Source: Phycisphaerae bacterium
GTDB lineage: Bacteria; Planctomycetota; Phycisphaerae; UBA1845; Fen-1342
Direction: 5' to 3'
DNA length: 60,128 nucleotides
Assembly (NCBI GenBank): GCA_030612705.1
Contig: JAUWNI010000007.1
Span: 1-60,128 of the forward strand
Positions 17,091 through 26,276 of this stretch are shown piece by piece. The notes below the pieces were generated by a model, which saw nothing but the letters and a program-made list of their open reading frames with translations, was not told where the DNA came from and did not search any database. The position numbers and the translations under genes are program-made. How positions within the stretch are numbered: position 1 is the stretch's first letter; the number at the start of each line of letters is the position of its first letter.

Positions 17091-17346
17091 ATCGGCGATG
17101 CGATAGTATGCTGCGAACGTATCTTGATCGTTGCACGACGCGAGGCGATATCTAAGAGCAATTGGACACATCTTGGCGACAACTTTGATGTGTGTTAGCA
17201 ACGTTGCTTGGGTAGCAACGCGCGGCGTGGGATATTTGTAAACATGGGAACATACGACGTGAGTAACTCGGCGCGACCCGAGCCATGCGTCGGAGCGCTT
17301 ATTCAGTTCGGAGCAAGTTCAGGATGACAAGCAAGGAGAAACAACC
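17091..17346. repeat. Duplicated formate dehydrogenase leader, copy 1
   Basis: This 256-bp stretch ends at the copy-1 fdhA start and is clearly homologous, along its full length, to 20391-20645, with one base of length difference. Blocks such as GCGAACGTATCTTGATCGTT and CGCTTATTCAGTTCGGAGCA are identical. A small hairpin, CTCGG-CGCGAC-CCGAG (17267-17282), is conserved in both. AAGGAG provides the ribosome site. Promoter and regulator-binding sequences are presumably inside, but I could not assign boxes confidently. The remaining 16908-17090 to the aldehyde dehydrogenase gene shows nothing recognisable. Confidence 0.85.
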
Positions 17347-20334
17347 ATGGAGTTAAGCCGGCGGAGTTTTCTCGCGGCAACCGGGGCGGCAGGGACCGGT
17401 GCGCTGCTTGGCTTCCTGGGCCTCGATTTGCAACCAAGCGTTGCCTATGCGGCCCGCACCGTCCCTAAGCGCGGCAAGGTTACCACGACGATCTGCCCAT
17501 ACTGTGGCGTGGGTTGCGGGGTGATCGTGTCAACCGCCGAAGGAAAGGTGGTCAACATCGAAGGCGACCCCGACCATCCCATTAATCGGGGAAGCCTGTG
17601 TAGCAAGGGAAGCAGCCTATCCCAGTTGGCCATGGTGAACGGGGAGGTCAACCCACGCCGCTTAACCAACGTGCTCTATCGCGCCTCGGGCAGCGATAAG
17701 TGGGAGCAGAAGACATGGGATTGGGCCATCGAGGAGATTGCCAAGCGCATCAAGGCCACTCGTGATGCCAATTGGGTAGGAGAGGACGCGGACGGGCATA
17801 CGGTTAACCGCACCGAGGCGATTGCAGCTTTGGGAAGCGTGTTCATCAACAGCCAAGAGGCATACGTACTGACCAAGCTCGTGCGTGCCCTGGGCATCGT
17901 GTACAACGAGAATGAGTCGCGGATATGTGTCACATCCGCCGTGAAGGCTGGCGGGGAGTCGGTGGGTCGGGGGCCCATGACTAATAATTGGATAGACCTG
18001 CGCAACAGTAATTGCATTATGGTCATCGGCTGCAACGCCGCCGAGACCTTCCCTATCTCCTTCAAGTGGGTCATGCGGGCGATGGAGCAGGGTGCCAAGC
18101 TGATCAGCGTGGATCCACGCTTCACGCGCACATCCGCCAAGGCCGATATTTATATCCCCATGAGGACGGGAACCGACGTGGCCTTGGTCGGCGGGATGAT
18201 CAATTACGTACTTGAGAATAAGCTTTTCCAAGAGGAGTACGTGACTGACTACACCAACGCCGCCTTCCTAATCAACCCGGAGTTTGGCTTCGAGGACGGT
18301 CTGTTCACGGGCTATGATCCCGCGACGGGGAAGTATGACAAGTCCACCTGGAAGTACCAGTTGGATGATGAGGGCTTTCCCCTGCGAGATGATACCCTTC
18401 AGGATCCCAACTGCGTCTTTCAGCTCTTGAAAACGCACTTTAGCCGCTACGACCCGGATACTGTATGCAATGTAACCGGCGTGGAGAAGGACGTCTTCCT
18501 CGAGGCCTGTGAAGCCTTTGGCGTCACCGGGGCCAGAGATAAGGCTGGGGCGATTATCTGCTCCTCGGGAGCCGCTCAGCATACGCAGGGGACCCAGAAT
18601 GTGCGAAGTTACTACATTCTACAGCTTCTCCTGGGCAATATCGGTGTAGCCGGCGGAGGTGTGAACGGCATCGCCGGGGCGAGTAACGGCCTCGGTTGTA
18701 CCTTGCAGGGCCGGCTCTTTCATGTCCTTCCAGGAAATCTCCCCATGCCCGCAAGTAAGGATGTGAGCCTGGAGGCGTACCTGGCGCGGGTTACGGGGTC
18801 CGCGTCGAAAATGGAGAATACGATAAGCCCATGGATGGGCCGTCCCAAACACATAATCAGCCTGCTCAAGGCCTGGTACGGCGACGCGGCGACTGAGCAA
18901 AATGAGTTTGGCTGGCAGTACCTGCCCAAAATCGGCGGCAACTATAGCTTCGTCAACCTCTTCGAGGTGATGAATGCGGGGACGATCAAGGGACTGCTCT
19001 GCTGGGGGATGAACCCCGCCGTAAGTGGGCCCAACAGCGGTGTGATCCGGGAGGCGCTGCAAAAGCTGGATTGGGCGGTGGTCGTGGACCTCTGCGAGAC
19101 GGAGACCGCTGCCTTGTGGAAAGCGCCCGGTTTGGACCCGTCGAAGAATAGCACCGAGGTGTTCCTGCTCCCCGCGGCATCCTCGCTGGAGAAAGAAGGA
19201 AGCCTGATGAGCAGCGCTCGCTGGATGCAGTGGCGATACAAGGCGGTATCTCCTCCGGGCCAGGCCAGGAGCGACCTCTGGATCGTTGAGCAGCTCATGC
19301 TCAAGCTGAAGGAGCTCTATGCCGCGGAGGGCGGGCACAACGCCGAGGCTATTACCAATATGACCTGGGACTACGGTACCCCACCCGACGTTCATAAGGT
19401 GGCCCAGGAGATGAATGGCTATGACCTGACCACGGGCGGGCTGATAGCGGGCCTCGGCGGGCTCAAGAACAATGGCAGCACTAGTTGCGGCAACTGGCTT
19501 TGGTGTGGAAGCTACACCGAGGAAGGCAACATGATGGCCCGGCGCGATAACATAGATAAGTCGGGCATCGGCCTCTTCTCCAACTGGGCCTGGGCCTTTC
19601 CGTGCAACCGGCGCATCATGTACAACCGTGCCTCTGTTGACCTTGAGGGCAAGCCCTGGAACCCGGAAAAGCCGGTCATCAAATGGGATTCCGCCACCGC
19701 GCGCTGGGTCGGAGACGTTCCTGACGGCGGTCCGCCGCCGGGAAAGGCATATCCCTTTATTATGAAGCCGCACGGGCGTGCTCATCTCTTCGGCATGGGG
19801 AGAGTTGATGGGCCGTTTCCCGAGCATTACGAACCCTGGGAAAGCCCGGTAAGCAACCCTATGTCGTCTGTTCAAAGTGACCCGCTTCTCAAAGCATGGG
19901 AGGATAAAAAGGGTACGCGCGAGGAATATCCTATCCTGGCCACGACCAACCGCGTGGTGGAACACATGCACGCGGGAGGCATGACCAGAAACGTGCCATG
20001 GTTGGTGGAGCTACAGCCCCGGATGTTCGTCGAATTGAGCGAGGAGTTGGCGGCGGAAAAAGGAATCACCGGTGGCGATCGCGTGGTCGTTGAGTCAGCG
20101 CGAGGCAAGATCAAAGCCTTGGCCGTTGTGACCAAGCGGTTGCAGCCATTTCACGTCAATGGACAGGTGGTTCATCAAATTTCGATGCCCTGGCACTGGG
20201 GATATGCGGGGCTATCCACGGGGGACAGCGCCAACCTGCTCACCTCCCGTGTAGTCGATAGCAACACCATGATTCCCGAGTATAGGGCGTTTCTCTGCCG
20301 GATTGAGAGGGACAGAAAGGGGGTGGAGGCCTAA
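17347..20334 (+). CDS. Cys-containing formate dehydrogenase-like molybdopterin oxidoreductase, Tat-exported
   Basis: 995 residues of the FdnG/FdoG family. The Tat signal (LSRRSFLAATGAAGTGALLG, cleavage after PSVAYA) targets it to the periplasmic side. A [4Fe-4S] site is formed by Cys50, Cys53, Cys57 and Cys85 (ICPYCGVGCG, LCSKG). Cys194 occupies the molybdenum-ligand position that is selenocysteine in the neighbouring paralog. The next residue is Val, not the active-site His of true formate dehydrogenases, and the LRGxxNVQG segment is replaced by IAGASNGLGCTLQG. The substrate Arg (QNVRSYY) is kept. The frame is intact, so it is probably functional, but formate oxidation is doubtful. Codon use is less GC-rich than in the Sec copy. 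Its own FeS-subunit gene is reduced to a stub just downstream. Confidence 0.85.
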   Translation: MELSRRSFLAATGAAGTGALLGFLGLDLQPSVAYAARTVPKRGKVTTTICPYCGVGCGVIVSTAEGKVVNIEGDPDHPINRGSLCSKGSSLSQLAMVNGEVNPRRLTNVLYRASGSDKWEQKTWDWAIEEIAKRIKATRDANWVGEDADGHTVNRTEAIAALGSVFINSQEAYVLTKLVRALGIVYNENESRICVTSAVKAGGESVGRGPMTNNWIDLRNSNCIMVIGCNAAETFPISFKWVMRAMEQGAKLISVDPRFTRTSAKADIYIPMRTGTDVALVGGMINYVLENKLFQEEYVTDYTNAAFLINPEFGFEDGLFTGYDPATGKYDKSTWKYQLDDEGFPLRDDTLQDPNCVFQLLKTHFSRYDPDTVCNVTGVEKDVFLEACEAFGVTGARDKAGAIICSSGAAQHTQGTQNVRSYYILQLLLGNIGVAGGGVNGIAGASNGLGCTLQGRLFHVLPGNLPMPASKDVSLEAYLARVTGSASKMENTISPWMGRPKHIISLLKAWYGDAATEQNEFGWQYLPKIGGNYSFVNLFEVMNAGTIKGLLCWGMNPAVSGPNSGVIREALQKLDWAVVVDLCETETAALWKAPGLDPSKNSTEVFLLPAASSLEKEGSLMSSARWMQWRYKAVSPPGQARSDLWIVEQLMLKLKELYAAEGGHNAEAITNMTWDYGTPPDVHKVAQEMNGYDLTTGGLIAGLGGLKNNGSTSCGNWLWCGSYTEEGNMMARRDNIDKSGIGLFSNWAWAFPCNRRIMYNRASVDLEGKPWNPEKPVIKWDSATARWVGDVPDGGPPPGKAYPFIMKPHGRAHLFGMGRVDGPFPEHYEPWESPVSNPMSSVQSDPLLKAWEDKKGTREEYPILATTNRVVEHMHAGGMTRNVPWLVELQPRMFVELSEELAAEKGITGGDRVVVESARGKIKALAVVTKRLQPFHVNGQVVHQISMPWHWGYAGLSTGDSANLLTSRVVDSNTMIPEYRAFLCRIERDRKGVEA

Positions 20335-20378
20335 AATCACTACTGATCGATACCGTTCGCCGTACCGGCTGCCGAGCA
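20331..20378 (+). pseudogene. Vestigial 5' end of fdhB after copy 1
   Basis: Directly after the copy-1 stop the sequence reads, in frame, KSLLIDTVRRTGCRA, matching the intact FeS subunit start MKALLIDTIRCTGCRS at 23729. The ATG is lost, the first cluster Cys is now Arg, and homology stops after about 48 bases, where the duplicated leader of copy 2 begins within a few bases. It marks the junction of a tandem duplication of leader + fdhA + start of fdhB. Confidence 0.8.
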
Positions 20379-20390
20379 CAATGAAGGGTC

Positions 20391-20645
20391 ATCGGCGATG
20401 CCATGGCATACTGCGAACGTATCTTGATCGTTGCACGGCGCGAGGCGATATCGAAGCGTAAGTGGACACATCTTGAGGACGACTCGGGCATGTGTTAGCA
20501 CGCTGCTTGAATAGCAACGCGCAGAGTGCGTTCTTTGTAAATATGCAAACATAGGGTGTGAATAACTCGGCGCGACCCGAGTCTTGCGTCGGAACGCTTA
20601 TTCAGTTCGGAGCAAGTTCAGGATGACAAGCTAGGAGAGACAACC
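20391..20645. repeat. Duplicated formate dehydrogenase leader, copy 2
   Basis: Counterpart of 17091-17346; about four in five positions match by eye, with the last 60 bases nearly identical. The CTCGG/CCGAG hairpin is at 20566-20581. It separates copy 1 from the selenoprotein gene, so each catalytic subunit probably has its own promoter. Confidence 0.85.
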
Positions 20646-23600
20646 ATGGAATTAAACCGGCGGAGTTTTCTCGCAGCCACCGGGGCGGCAGGGACCGGTG
20701 CGCTGCTTGGCTTCCTGGGCCTCGATTTGCAGCCAAGCGTTGCATACGCGGCCGACGCCAAACCTAGACGCGGGAAGATCTACACCACGATCTGCCCGTA
20801 TTGCGGCGTTGGTTGCGGCGCGACCGTCGAGGTCGATGAGCAGACCGGGAAGATCGTACACATCGAGGGGGATGCCGACCATCCCATCAACGAGGGGGCC
20901 TTGTGCAGCAAGGGTTCCTCACTGTTCCAGATTCATGACGACCCGACCAACCGGCGTCTGCGAACGGTCAAGCATCGCAAGCCCGGGACCGGTGACTGGG
21001 AGGAGCTCTCCTGGGATCAGGCGATAAAAATGATCGCCGAGCGGATCAAGAAGACCCGCGACGAGACCTGGGTCGGGCAGCATAACGGCCAGACGGTCAA
21101 CCACACCAGCGGGATCGGCTGTCTGGGCGGGGCTGCGCTCGATACAGAGGAGTGCTACCTGCTCGTCAAGGCCATGCGTGCCATGGGGCTTGTGTGGATC
21201 GAACACCAAGCCCGGATATGACATAGCTCCACCGTCGCCGGTCTGGCGGCATCATTCGGTCGTGGAGCCATGACCAACCATTGGATCGACCTGCGGAACG
21301 CGGACGTGGTGATGATCTGCGGCAGCAACGCCGTCGAGAACCACCCGCTCGCGGCCCGGTGGATTCAGAAGGCGAGGGAGAAAGGTGCGGTCGTGCTTTC
21401 GTGCGATCCGCGCTACACCCGCACGACGGCATTTTCCGACCATTATTGCAAGCTGCGGTCGGGAACGGACATCGCCTTCGTGGGCGGGATGATCAACTAC
21501 GCCTTGCAGCACGGTCGCGTCAACAAGGAGTACGTGCGGCACTACACGAACGCGACGTTCATCATCAATTCCGAGTTCGATTTCGAAGACGGCCTATTCG
21601 CGGGCTTCAACCCCGACACCGACCCGCCCAGCTACGATAAGTCGAAGTGGAAGTACGAGTTGGACGGAGACGGCGTGCCGAAACGCGACATGACGCTGGA
21701 GCACCCGCGTTGCGTCTTCCAGCTCATGAAGAAGCACTACGCCCGCTACGACGTCGATATGGCGTGCAACATCACCGGGTCGCCGAAGAAGGACTACTTG
21801 AAGGTCTGCGATATTTACACATCCACCTGGAAGCCCGACCGGGTTGCCACGTGGATGTACGCGATGGGCACCACGCAGCACACCCACGGGACACAGAACA
21901 TCCGCAGCTACGTGCTCCTCCAACTCCTCTTGGGCAACATCGGCATGGCCGGCGGCGGGATCAACGCTTTGCGCGGCGAGTCGAACGTGCAGGGCTCGAC
22001 CGACATGGCCCTGCTGTTCCACATCCTGCCGGGTTATCTGAAGACGCCCAAGGTCGGGCAGGAGACGCTGGCGGCCCACAACGAGGCCTCCACGCCCAAA
22101 GCCAACGACCCCCTGAGCGCCAACTGGTGGCAGAACTACCCGAAGTACATGGTCAGTCTGCTCAAGGCGTTCTGGGGTGATCATGCCACGGAAGAGAATG
22201 ATTACGCGTTCAACTACCTCGGCAAGATCAGCGGGCCGCCGCGCACCCACATTGCGATGTTCGAGTCGATGTACGAGGGTGATGTCAAGGGTTTGTTCTG
22301 CTTCGGGCAGAACCCGGCGGTCGGCGGGCCGAACTGTCGAAAGGAGATCGCCGCCCTCGAGAAGCTCGATTGGCTGGTCGCGGTCGATATCTTCGAATCC
22401 GACACATCGGTCTTCTGGAAACGCCCCGGGGTCAATCCGTCGAACATTCAGACCGAGGTCTTTCTGCTGCCGGCGGCGGCCTCGATGGAGAAGGAAGGCA
22501 GCGTCGTCAACAGTGGGCGGTGGGCACAATGGCGTTACAAGGCGGCCGAGCCCCCCGGTGAGGCAATCAGCGACGCCGCCATCATCACCAAGATGGTTCA
22601 GGCGGTAAAGGCGGCTTACGAGGCCGGCGGGCAGTTCCCCGACCCGATCGTGCACCTCGACTGGAATTACAACGTCGACGAGCACGGCGAGCCCGACATC
22701 CACATGGTTGCCAAGGAGGTCAACGGTCAGTTCACCCGCGACTGCGAGGTCAAGGGCAAGCAATTCAAGAAGGGCGATCAGGTGCCCAGCTTCGCCTACC
22801 TTCAGACCGACGGCTCGACCAACAGCGGCAACTGGCTCTACTGCAACGCGTATACCGGTCCTAATAAGGAAGATAATAAGATGGCCCGGCGTGGAAAGGA
22901 GGATGCGGTCAACCAGATCGGCCTCTATCCCAACTGGTCATGGTGCTGGCCGGTCAACCGACGCATTATCTACAACCGCGCCTCGGTCGATCTGCACGGC
23001 AAGCCCTGGGACTCCAAACGCTGGGTCATCCGCTGGAACCCGGCTCTGAAAGACGGTGCCGGAGGTTGGGAAGGCGACGTGCCCGACGGCGGCTGGCCAC
23101 CCATGCTCAAGCCGGACGGCACGGAGAACGAGAAAACCAAGCGGCCGTTCATCATGCGTACCGAGGGCGTGGCCTGTCTGTTCTCCACCAGCTTGAAGGA
23201 CGGGCCGTTCCCCGAGCACTACGAGCCGCTCGAAAGCCCGATCAGGAACCTGATGTCCGTACAGCACAACAACCCGGCCATCAAGATCTGGGAGCCCGAC
23301 CTGATCGCTGATCCGGACGAATACCCGGTTGTGTGTACGACCTACCGTGTCAGCGAACATTGGCAGGCGGGCAACATGACCCGCAACGTCCCCTGGCTCG
23401 TTGAGCTGATGCCGAACGTCTTCGTCGAGATGTCGCCGGTCCTCGCTAGAGAGAAGGGCATCACGCACGGGGACTGGGTGCATGTCGTCACCACGCGCGG
23501 GACGCTCGAGGCCCAGGCGATTGTAACCGAGCGCTTCGAGCCGTTCGTGATCGGCGGCAAAACCGTGCACCAGATCGGCGTTCCCTGGCATTGGGGATTC

Positions 23601-23732
23601 AACGGTCTGGCGACCGGCGACAGCGCCAACCTGCTGACGCCGCACGTCGGCGACGCCAACACGATGATTCCGGAGTTCAAGGCCTTCCTCTGCCGGATTG
23701 AAAAGGGCCGGAGACAGGAGATGCACGTATGA
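20646..23732 (+). CDS. fdhA: Selenocysteine formate dehydrogenase catalytic subunit, Tat-exported
   Basis: Reads as one 1028-residue protein if the TGA at 21219-21221 (codon 192) inserts selenocysteine. The context RI-U-HSSTVAGL...FGRGAM matches the FdhF/FdnG active site, with catalytic His193, and a SECIS hairpin follows immediately. The Tat signal LNRRSFLAATGAAGTGALLG precedes a [4Fe-4S] motif CPYCGVGCG...LCSKG. It keeps LRGESNVQG and the substrate Arg in QNIRSY. It oxidises formate to CO2 at a molybdenum or tungsten bis-MGD centre on the periplasmic face and passes electrons to FdhB. The stop overlaps the fdhB start (ATGA). A nonsense mutation is unlikely because both halves are fully conserved. 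Confidence 0.93.
21222..21268 (+). promoter_or_regulatory. Bacterial SECIS element
   Basis: A hairpin starts right after the UGA. Outer stem GCTCCAC (21226-21232) pairs with GTGGAGC (21262-21268). Inner stem CGCC (21236-21239) pairs with GGCG (21245-21248) around the loop GGUCU (21240-21244), the SelB-binding loop of the Escherichia coli fdhF element. The loop begins 18 bases after the UGA, inside the classical distance. The copy-1 gene has no such hairpin. Confidence 0.9.
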
Positions 23733-24511
23733 AAGCATTACTGATTGACACCATTCGCTGCACGGGCTGCCGCAGTTGTCAGGTGGCGTGCAAGGAGTGG
23801 AACGAGCTGCCCGCGGAGGAAACCAGTTTCTTCGGCGGGCCCGGGTATCAGAACCCCAAGGATCTGAGCAAGAACACCTGGAACCTGATCACCTTCAACG
23901 AGGTCAAGCTCAACGGGCGTTTAAAGTGGATCTTTGGCAAGAAGCAGTGTATGCACTGCCTCGAGCCGGGCTGCGTCTCGGCCTGCCCGGTCGGGGCGCT
24001 CGAGAAGACCGCGGATGGGCCGGTGATCTACCACAAGAACATCTGTATCGGCTGCCGCTATTGCATGTTGGCGTGTCCGTTCCAGATTCCACGGTTCGAC
24101 TTTGACAGTCCGAACCCGTACATCACGAAGTGCAGGTTGTGCCACGATCGGCAAGAGATGGGCGAGATTCCCGCTTGTGCCAAGGCTTGTCCCACTGGTG
24201 CGATCACGTTCGGCGAGCGTGAGGACATGGTTCGCGAGGCCCAACGACGAATCGCGGAAAACCCCGACAAGTACCACCACAAGGTGTATGGCTTGGAGGA
24301 AGCCGGCGGGACGTGCGTGCTGCACATATCGAGCGTGCCGTTCGAGGAGATTGGTTACATTACGGACATACCGAACGAGCCGGTTTGCGCCAATGTCAAG
24401 CCGGCGATGAAGGCGATACCGGCGGTGATGCTGGGAGCGGCGCTCATCCTCGGTGCCAGCTACAAATTCCGAAACCGGACCCGGGACGAAGAGCCCGCGG
24501 CGCATGGATAG
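23729..24511 (+). CDS. fdhB: Formate dehydrogenase iron-sulfur (beta) subunit with C-terminal membrane anchor
   Basis: 260 residues. Four ferredoxin-type Cys groups are visible: CTGCRSCQVAC (Cys11, 14, 17, 21), CMHCLEPGCVSACP, CIGCRYCMLACP, and CRLC...CAKACP. They bind four [4Fe-4S] clusters that wire FdhA to the membrane subunit, as in FdnH or HybA. Near the end a hydrophobic helix (PAVMLGAALILGASY) anchors it with a basic cytoplasmic tail. It has no signal of its own, so it is probably exported with FdhA via the Tat system. Overlaps fdhA by four bases; the next gene starts 9 bases downstream. Confidence 0.93.
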   Translation: MKALLIDTIRCTGCRSCQVACKEWNELPAEETSFFGGPGYQNPKDLSKNTWNLITFNEVKLNGRLKWIFGKKQCMHCLEPGCVSACPVGALEKTADGPVIYHKNICIGCRYCMLACPFQIPRFDFDSPNPYITKCRLCHDRQEMGEIPACAKACPTGAITFGEREDMVREAQRRIAENPDKYHHKVYGLEEAGGTCVLHISSVPFEEIGYITDIPNEPVCANVKPAMKAIPAVMLGAALILGASYKFRNRTRDEEPAAHG

Positions 24512-24520
24512 GAGGCTACC

Positions 24521-25801
24521 ATGAGTACCGAAGTAAAAGGAAGGTTCGGGTTCGGCAGCTTTATCCTGTTCGTGCTGACCGTGCTCGGGATCGTGCTTGC
24601 CCTGTACCGTTTCGCCACTGGGATCGGCTCGGTGGCCAATCTGAACCAGGGTTATCCCTGGGGTTTCTGGATCGGTTTTGACATTCTGGCCGGGATCGCG
24701 CTGGCCGGTGGTGGCTTCGTCATCGCCGCCGTCGTCCACATCTTCGGCAGTGAGAAATATCACGCGCTGGTGCGCCCCGCGATTCTGACGGCGTTTCTGG
24801 GCTACTTGATGTTTATCACCGGCCTGTTGGTCGACATAGGTCGGCCATGGATGATCTGGAGCATGATGATCAACTGGCAACACGAGTCGCCGATGTTCGA
24901 AGTTGGCTGGTGCGTGATGCTGTACACGACCGTCCTGCTGTTCGAGTTCCTGCCGGTGGTCTTCGAGAAGTACAAGATGGCCGGCGCGCTTAAGATCTGG
25001 ATGAACATCATGCCGCTGGTGGCGATCGTGATGCTGGTCTTCTTTGCGTGGCTGTTGTCGCGCTCGACGCAATGGACGGTCGTCATCGCCGCTGTTCTGG
25101 TGATCTTCGAACTCGCGATCCGCGGCGGCGTGCTCAAGCGTGATCCCAGGGTGCCGACGCTGCTGATCATGGCGGGCATCATCTTCTCAACGTTGCACCA
25201 GAGTTCATTGGGATCGTTGTTTCTGATGGTGCCGCACAAGCTCAGCATGATCTGGTTCTCGCCGATCCTGCCGGTGTTATTTTTCATCTCGGCGGTGATG
25301 GCCGGTATGGCGATGTTGATCGTCGAGTCCACGCTTAGCTCGAAGTTCTTCAGACGCGGGTTGGAGCTCAACATCTTGCAGGGCATCGGTAAGGGACTGA
25401 GTTGGGTGATTCTGATTTACCTGGCGGTGCGCGTCGTCGATCTGGCCTACCGCCGCGTTGGTTCGGAGCTGTTGGCAACCTCGCCCCAGGCGGTTGCTTT
25501 CTGGATCGAAATCGTGATCGGTCTGCTGATACCGCTGGCACTATTGCTGACGCCGCAGGGCGTGGCTTCCGGCCGGGGGCTGTTCTGGGCGGCGATATTC
25601 GTGGTGATCGGGTTGGTTGTCAACCGGATCAATGTTGCCGTGACGGGGATTAGCGGCGGATCTTACCCGACGTATTACCCCCATTGGATGGAAGTTGCGA
25701 TATCGGTCGGGATCGTCTCGTTGGGGATCCTGGCCTTCCTGCTGATTTGCCGCAATTTCCCGATTTTCGAGAAGGAGCATTCGCACGCCGCGAGTGCATA
25801 G
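24521..25801 (+). CDS. NrfD/HybB-type integral membrane subunit
   Basis: 426 residues, about ten hydrophobic helices, NrfD/PsrC/HybB family. Segments such as NLNQGYPWGFWIGFDILAGI, the Tyr-rich DIGRPWMIWSM, and VPHKLSMIWFSPILP fit this family. It has no haem-binding His pattern of FdnI-type cytochrome b. The likely role is quinone reduction at the outer membrane leaflet with electrons from FdhB. GGAGG precedes the ATG. The combination FdhA-FdhB-NrfD resembles HybOABC or Psr complexes rather than the FDH-N of enterics. Confidence 0.9.
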   Translation: MSTEVKGRFGFGSFILFVLTVLGIVLALYRFATGIGSVANLNQGYPWGFWIGFDILAGIALAGGGFVIAAVVHIFGSEKYHALVRPAILTAFLGYLMFITGLLVDIGRPWMIWSMMINWQHESPMFEVGWCVMLYTTVLLFEFLPVVFEKYKMAGALKIWMNIMPLVAIVMLVFFAWLLSRSTQWTVVIAAVLVIFELAIRGGVLKRDPRVPTLLIMAGIIFSTLHQSSLGSLFLMVPHKLSMIWFSPILPVLFFISAVMAGMAMLIVESTLSSKFFRRGLELNILQGIGKGLSWVILIYLAVRVVDLAYRRVGSELLATSPQAVAFWIEIVIGLLIPLALLLTPQGVASGRGLFWAAIFVVIGLVVNRINVAVTGISGGSYPTYYPHWMEVAISVGIVSLGILAFLLICRNFPIFEKEHSHAASA

Positions 25802-25847
25802 GTGTTCGAGAGTCCGAACTTTCGACGCCTTTGATTGGAGGAAACCG

Positions 25848-26096
25848 ATGGACTCTCGATCACGATTTGTCGTCGTGTTCATGGGCTTGATGAGCGCGCT
25901 GCTGCTTATCATTCTGTGCGGCGTGGTGATGGATCTCCGTAGTGATGTGCAGGATCTCAAGAGTGTGATAGCCGCCCAGCAGGGGCATCCATGCGCGCGG
26001 CACGCCTGCTCCTCGCATTCTCAAGCCTCGGCGACCATGACGCGGGAAGAGGCCGGAGTATTCGTCCGTTCTTGCGAGGAGGTGCCCGGCTCTTAG
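25848..26096 (+). CDS. Small single-TM protein in the formate dehydrogenase operon
   Basis: 82 residues, not recognised. Residues about 8-28 form one membrane helix (FMGLMSALLLIILCGVVMD). A short helical stalk follows, then HPCARHACSSHSQ with closely spaced Cys and His, then a charged end with one further Cys (VRSCEEVPGS). GGAGG before the ATG at 25848 supports translation; the in-frame ATG at 25794 overlaps nrfD and lacks this. Position suggests an accessory or assembly subunit of the membrane complex, with the Cys/His part perhaps binding a metal or forming disulfides. Confidence 0.65.
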   Translation: MDSRSRFVVVFMGLMSALLLIILCGVVMDLRSDVQDLKSVIAAQQGHPCARHACSSHSQASATMTREEAGVFVRSCEEVPGS

Positions 26097-26123
26097 GTCG
26101 ACGACGACAAATGAGACATGAAT

Positions 26124-26164
26124 CAACCCCCGGCGCGGGCGCTCCGTCCGCCGCCCGGGGGTTG
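26124..26164 (+). terminator. Strong hairpin after the formate dehydrogenase structural genes
   Basis: CAACCCCCGG (26124-26133) pairs perfectly with CCGGGGGTTG (26155-26164), with additional GC pairs possible inside. No U-run follows, so it may be a pause, processing or Rho-assisted site dividing the structural genes from fdhE. Confidence 0.45.
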
Positions 26165-26276
26165 AACATAATGTGGTAAGACCGCTGCATTGGAACAGGG
26201 ACACGCCGGCCGTGTTTCGGGTATCCTATTCGGCGGGTTTGTTGGTATATATCGGCGGGGCGCAGGAGGATGCCGG

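Noticed and set aside
21219..21221. Stop codon splitting the second formate dehydrogenase gene, as if a nonsense mutation
   Set aside because: The position is the family's selenocysteine site, both halves are fully conserved in frame, and a GGUCU SECIS hairpin follows directly.
18619..22763. Long minus-strand open frames opposite both formate dehydrogenase genes
   Set aside because: They occur at equivalent places in both paralogs only because the sense codons are conserved; no recognisable protein features.
23921..25072. 383-codon minus-strand frame opposite fdhB and the NrfD gene
   Set aside because: His/Asp/Gln-rich antisense translation of membrane-protein codons; no start context.
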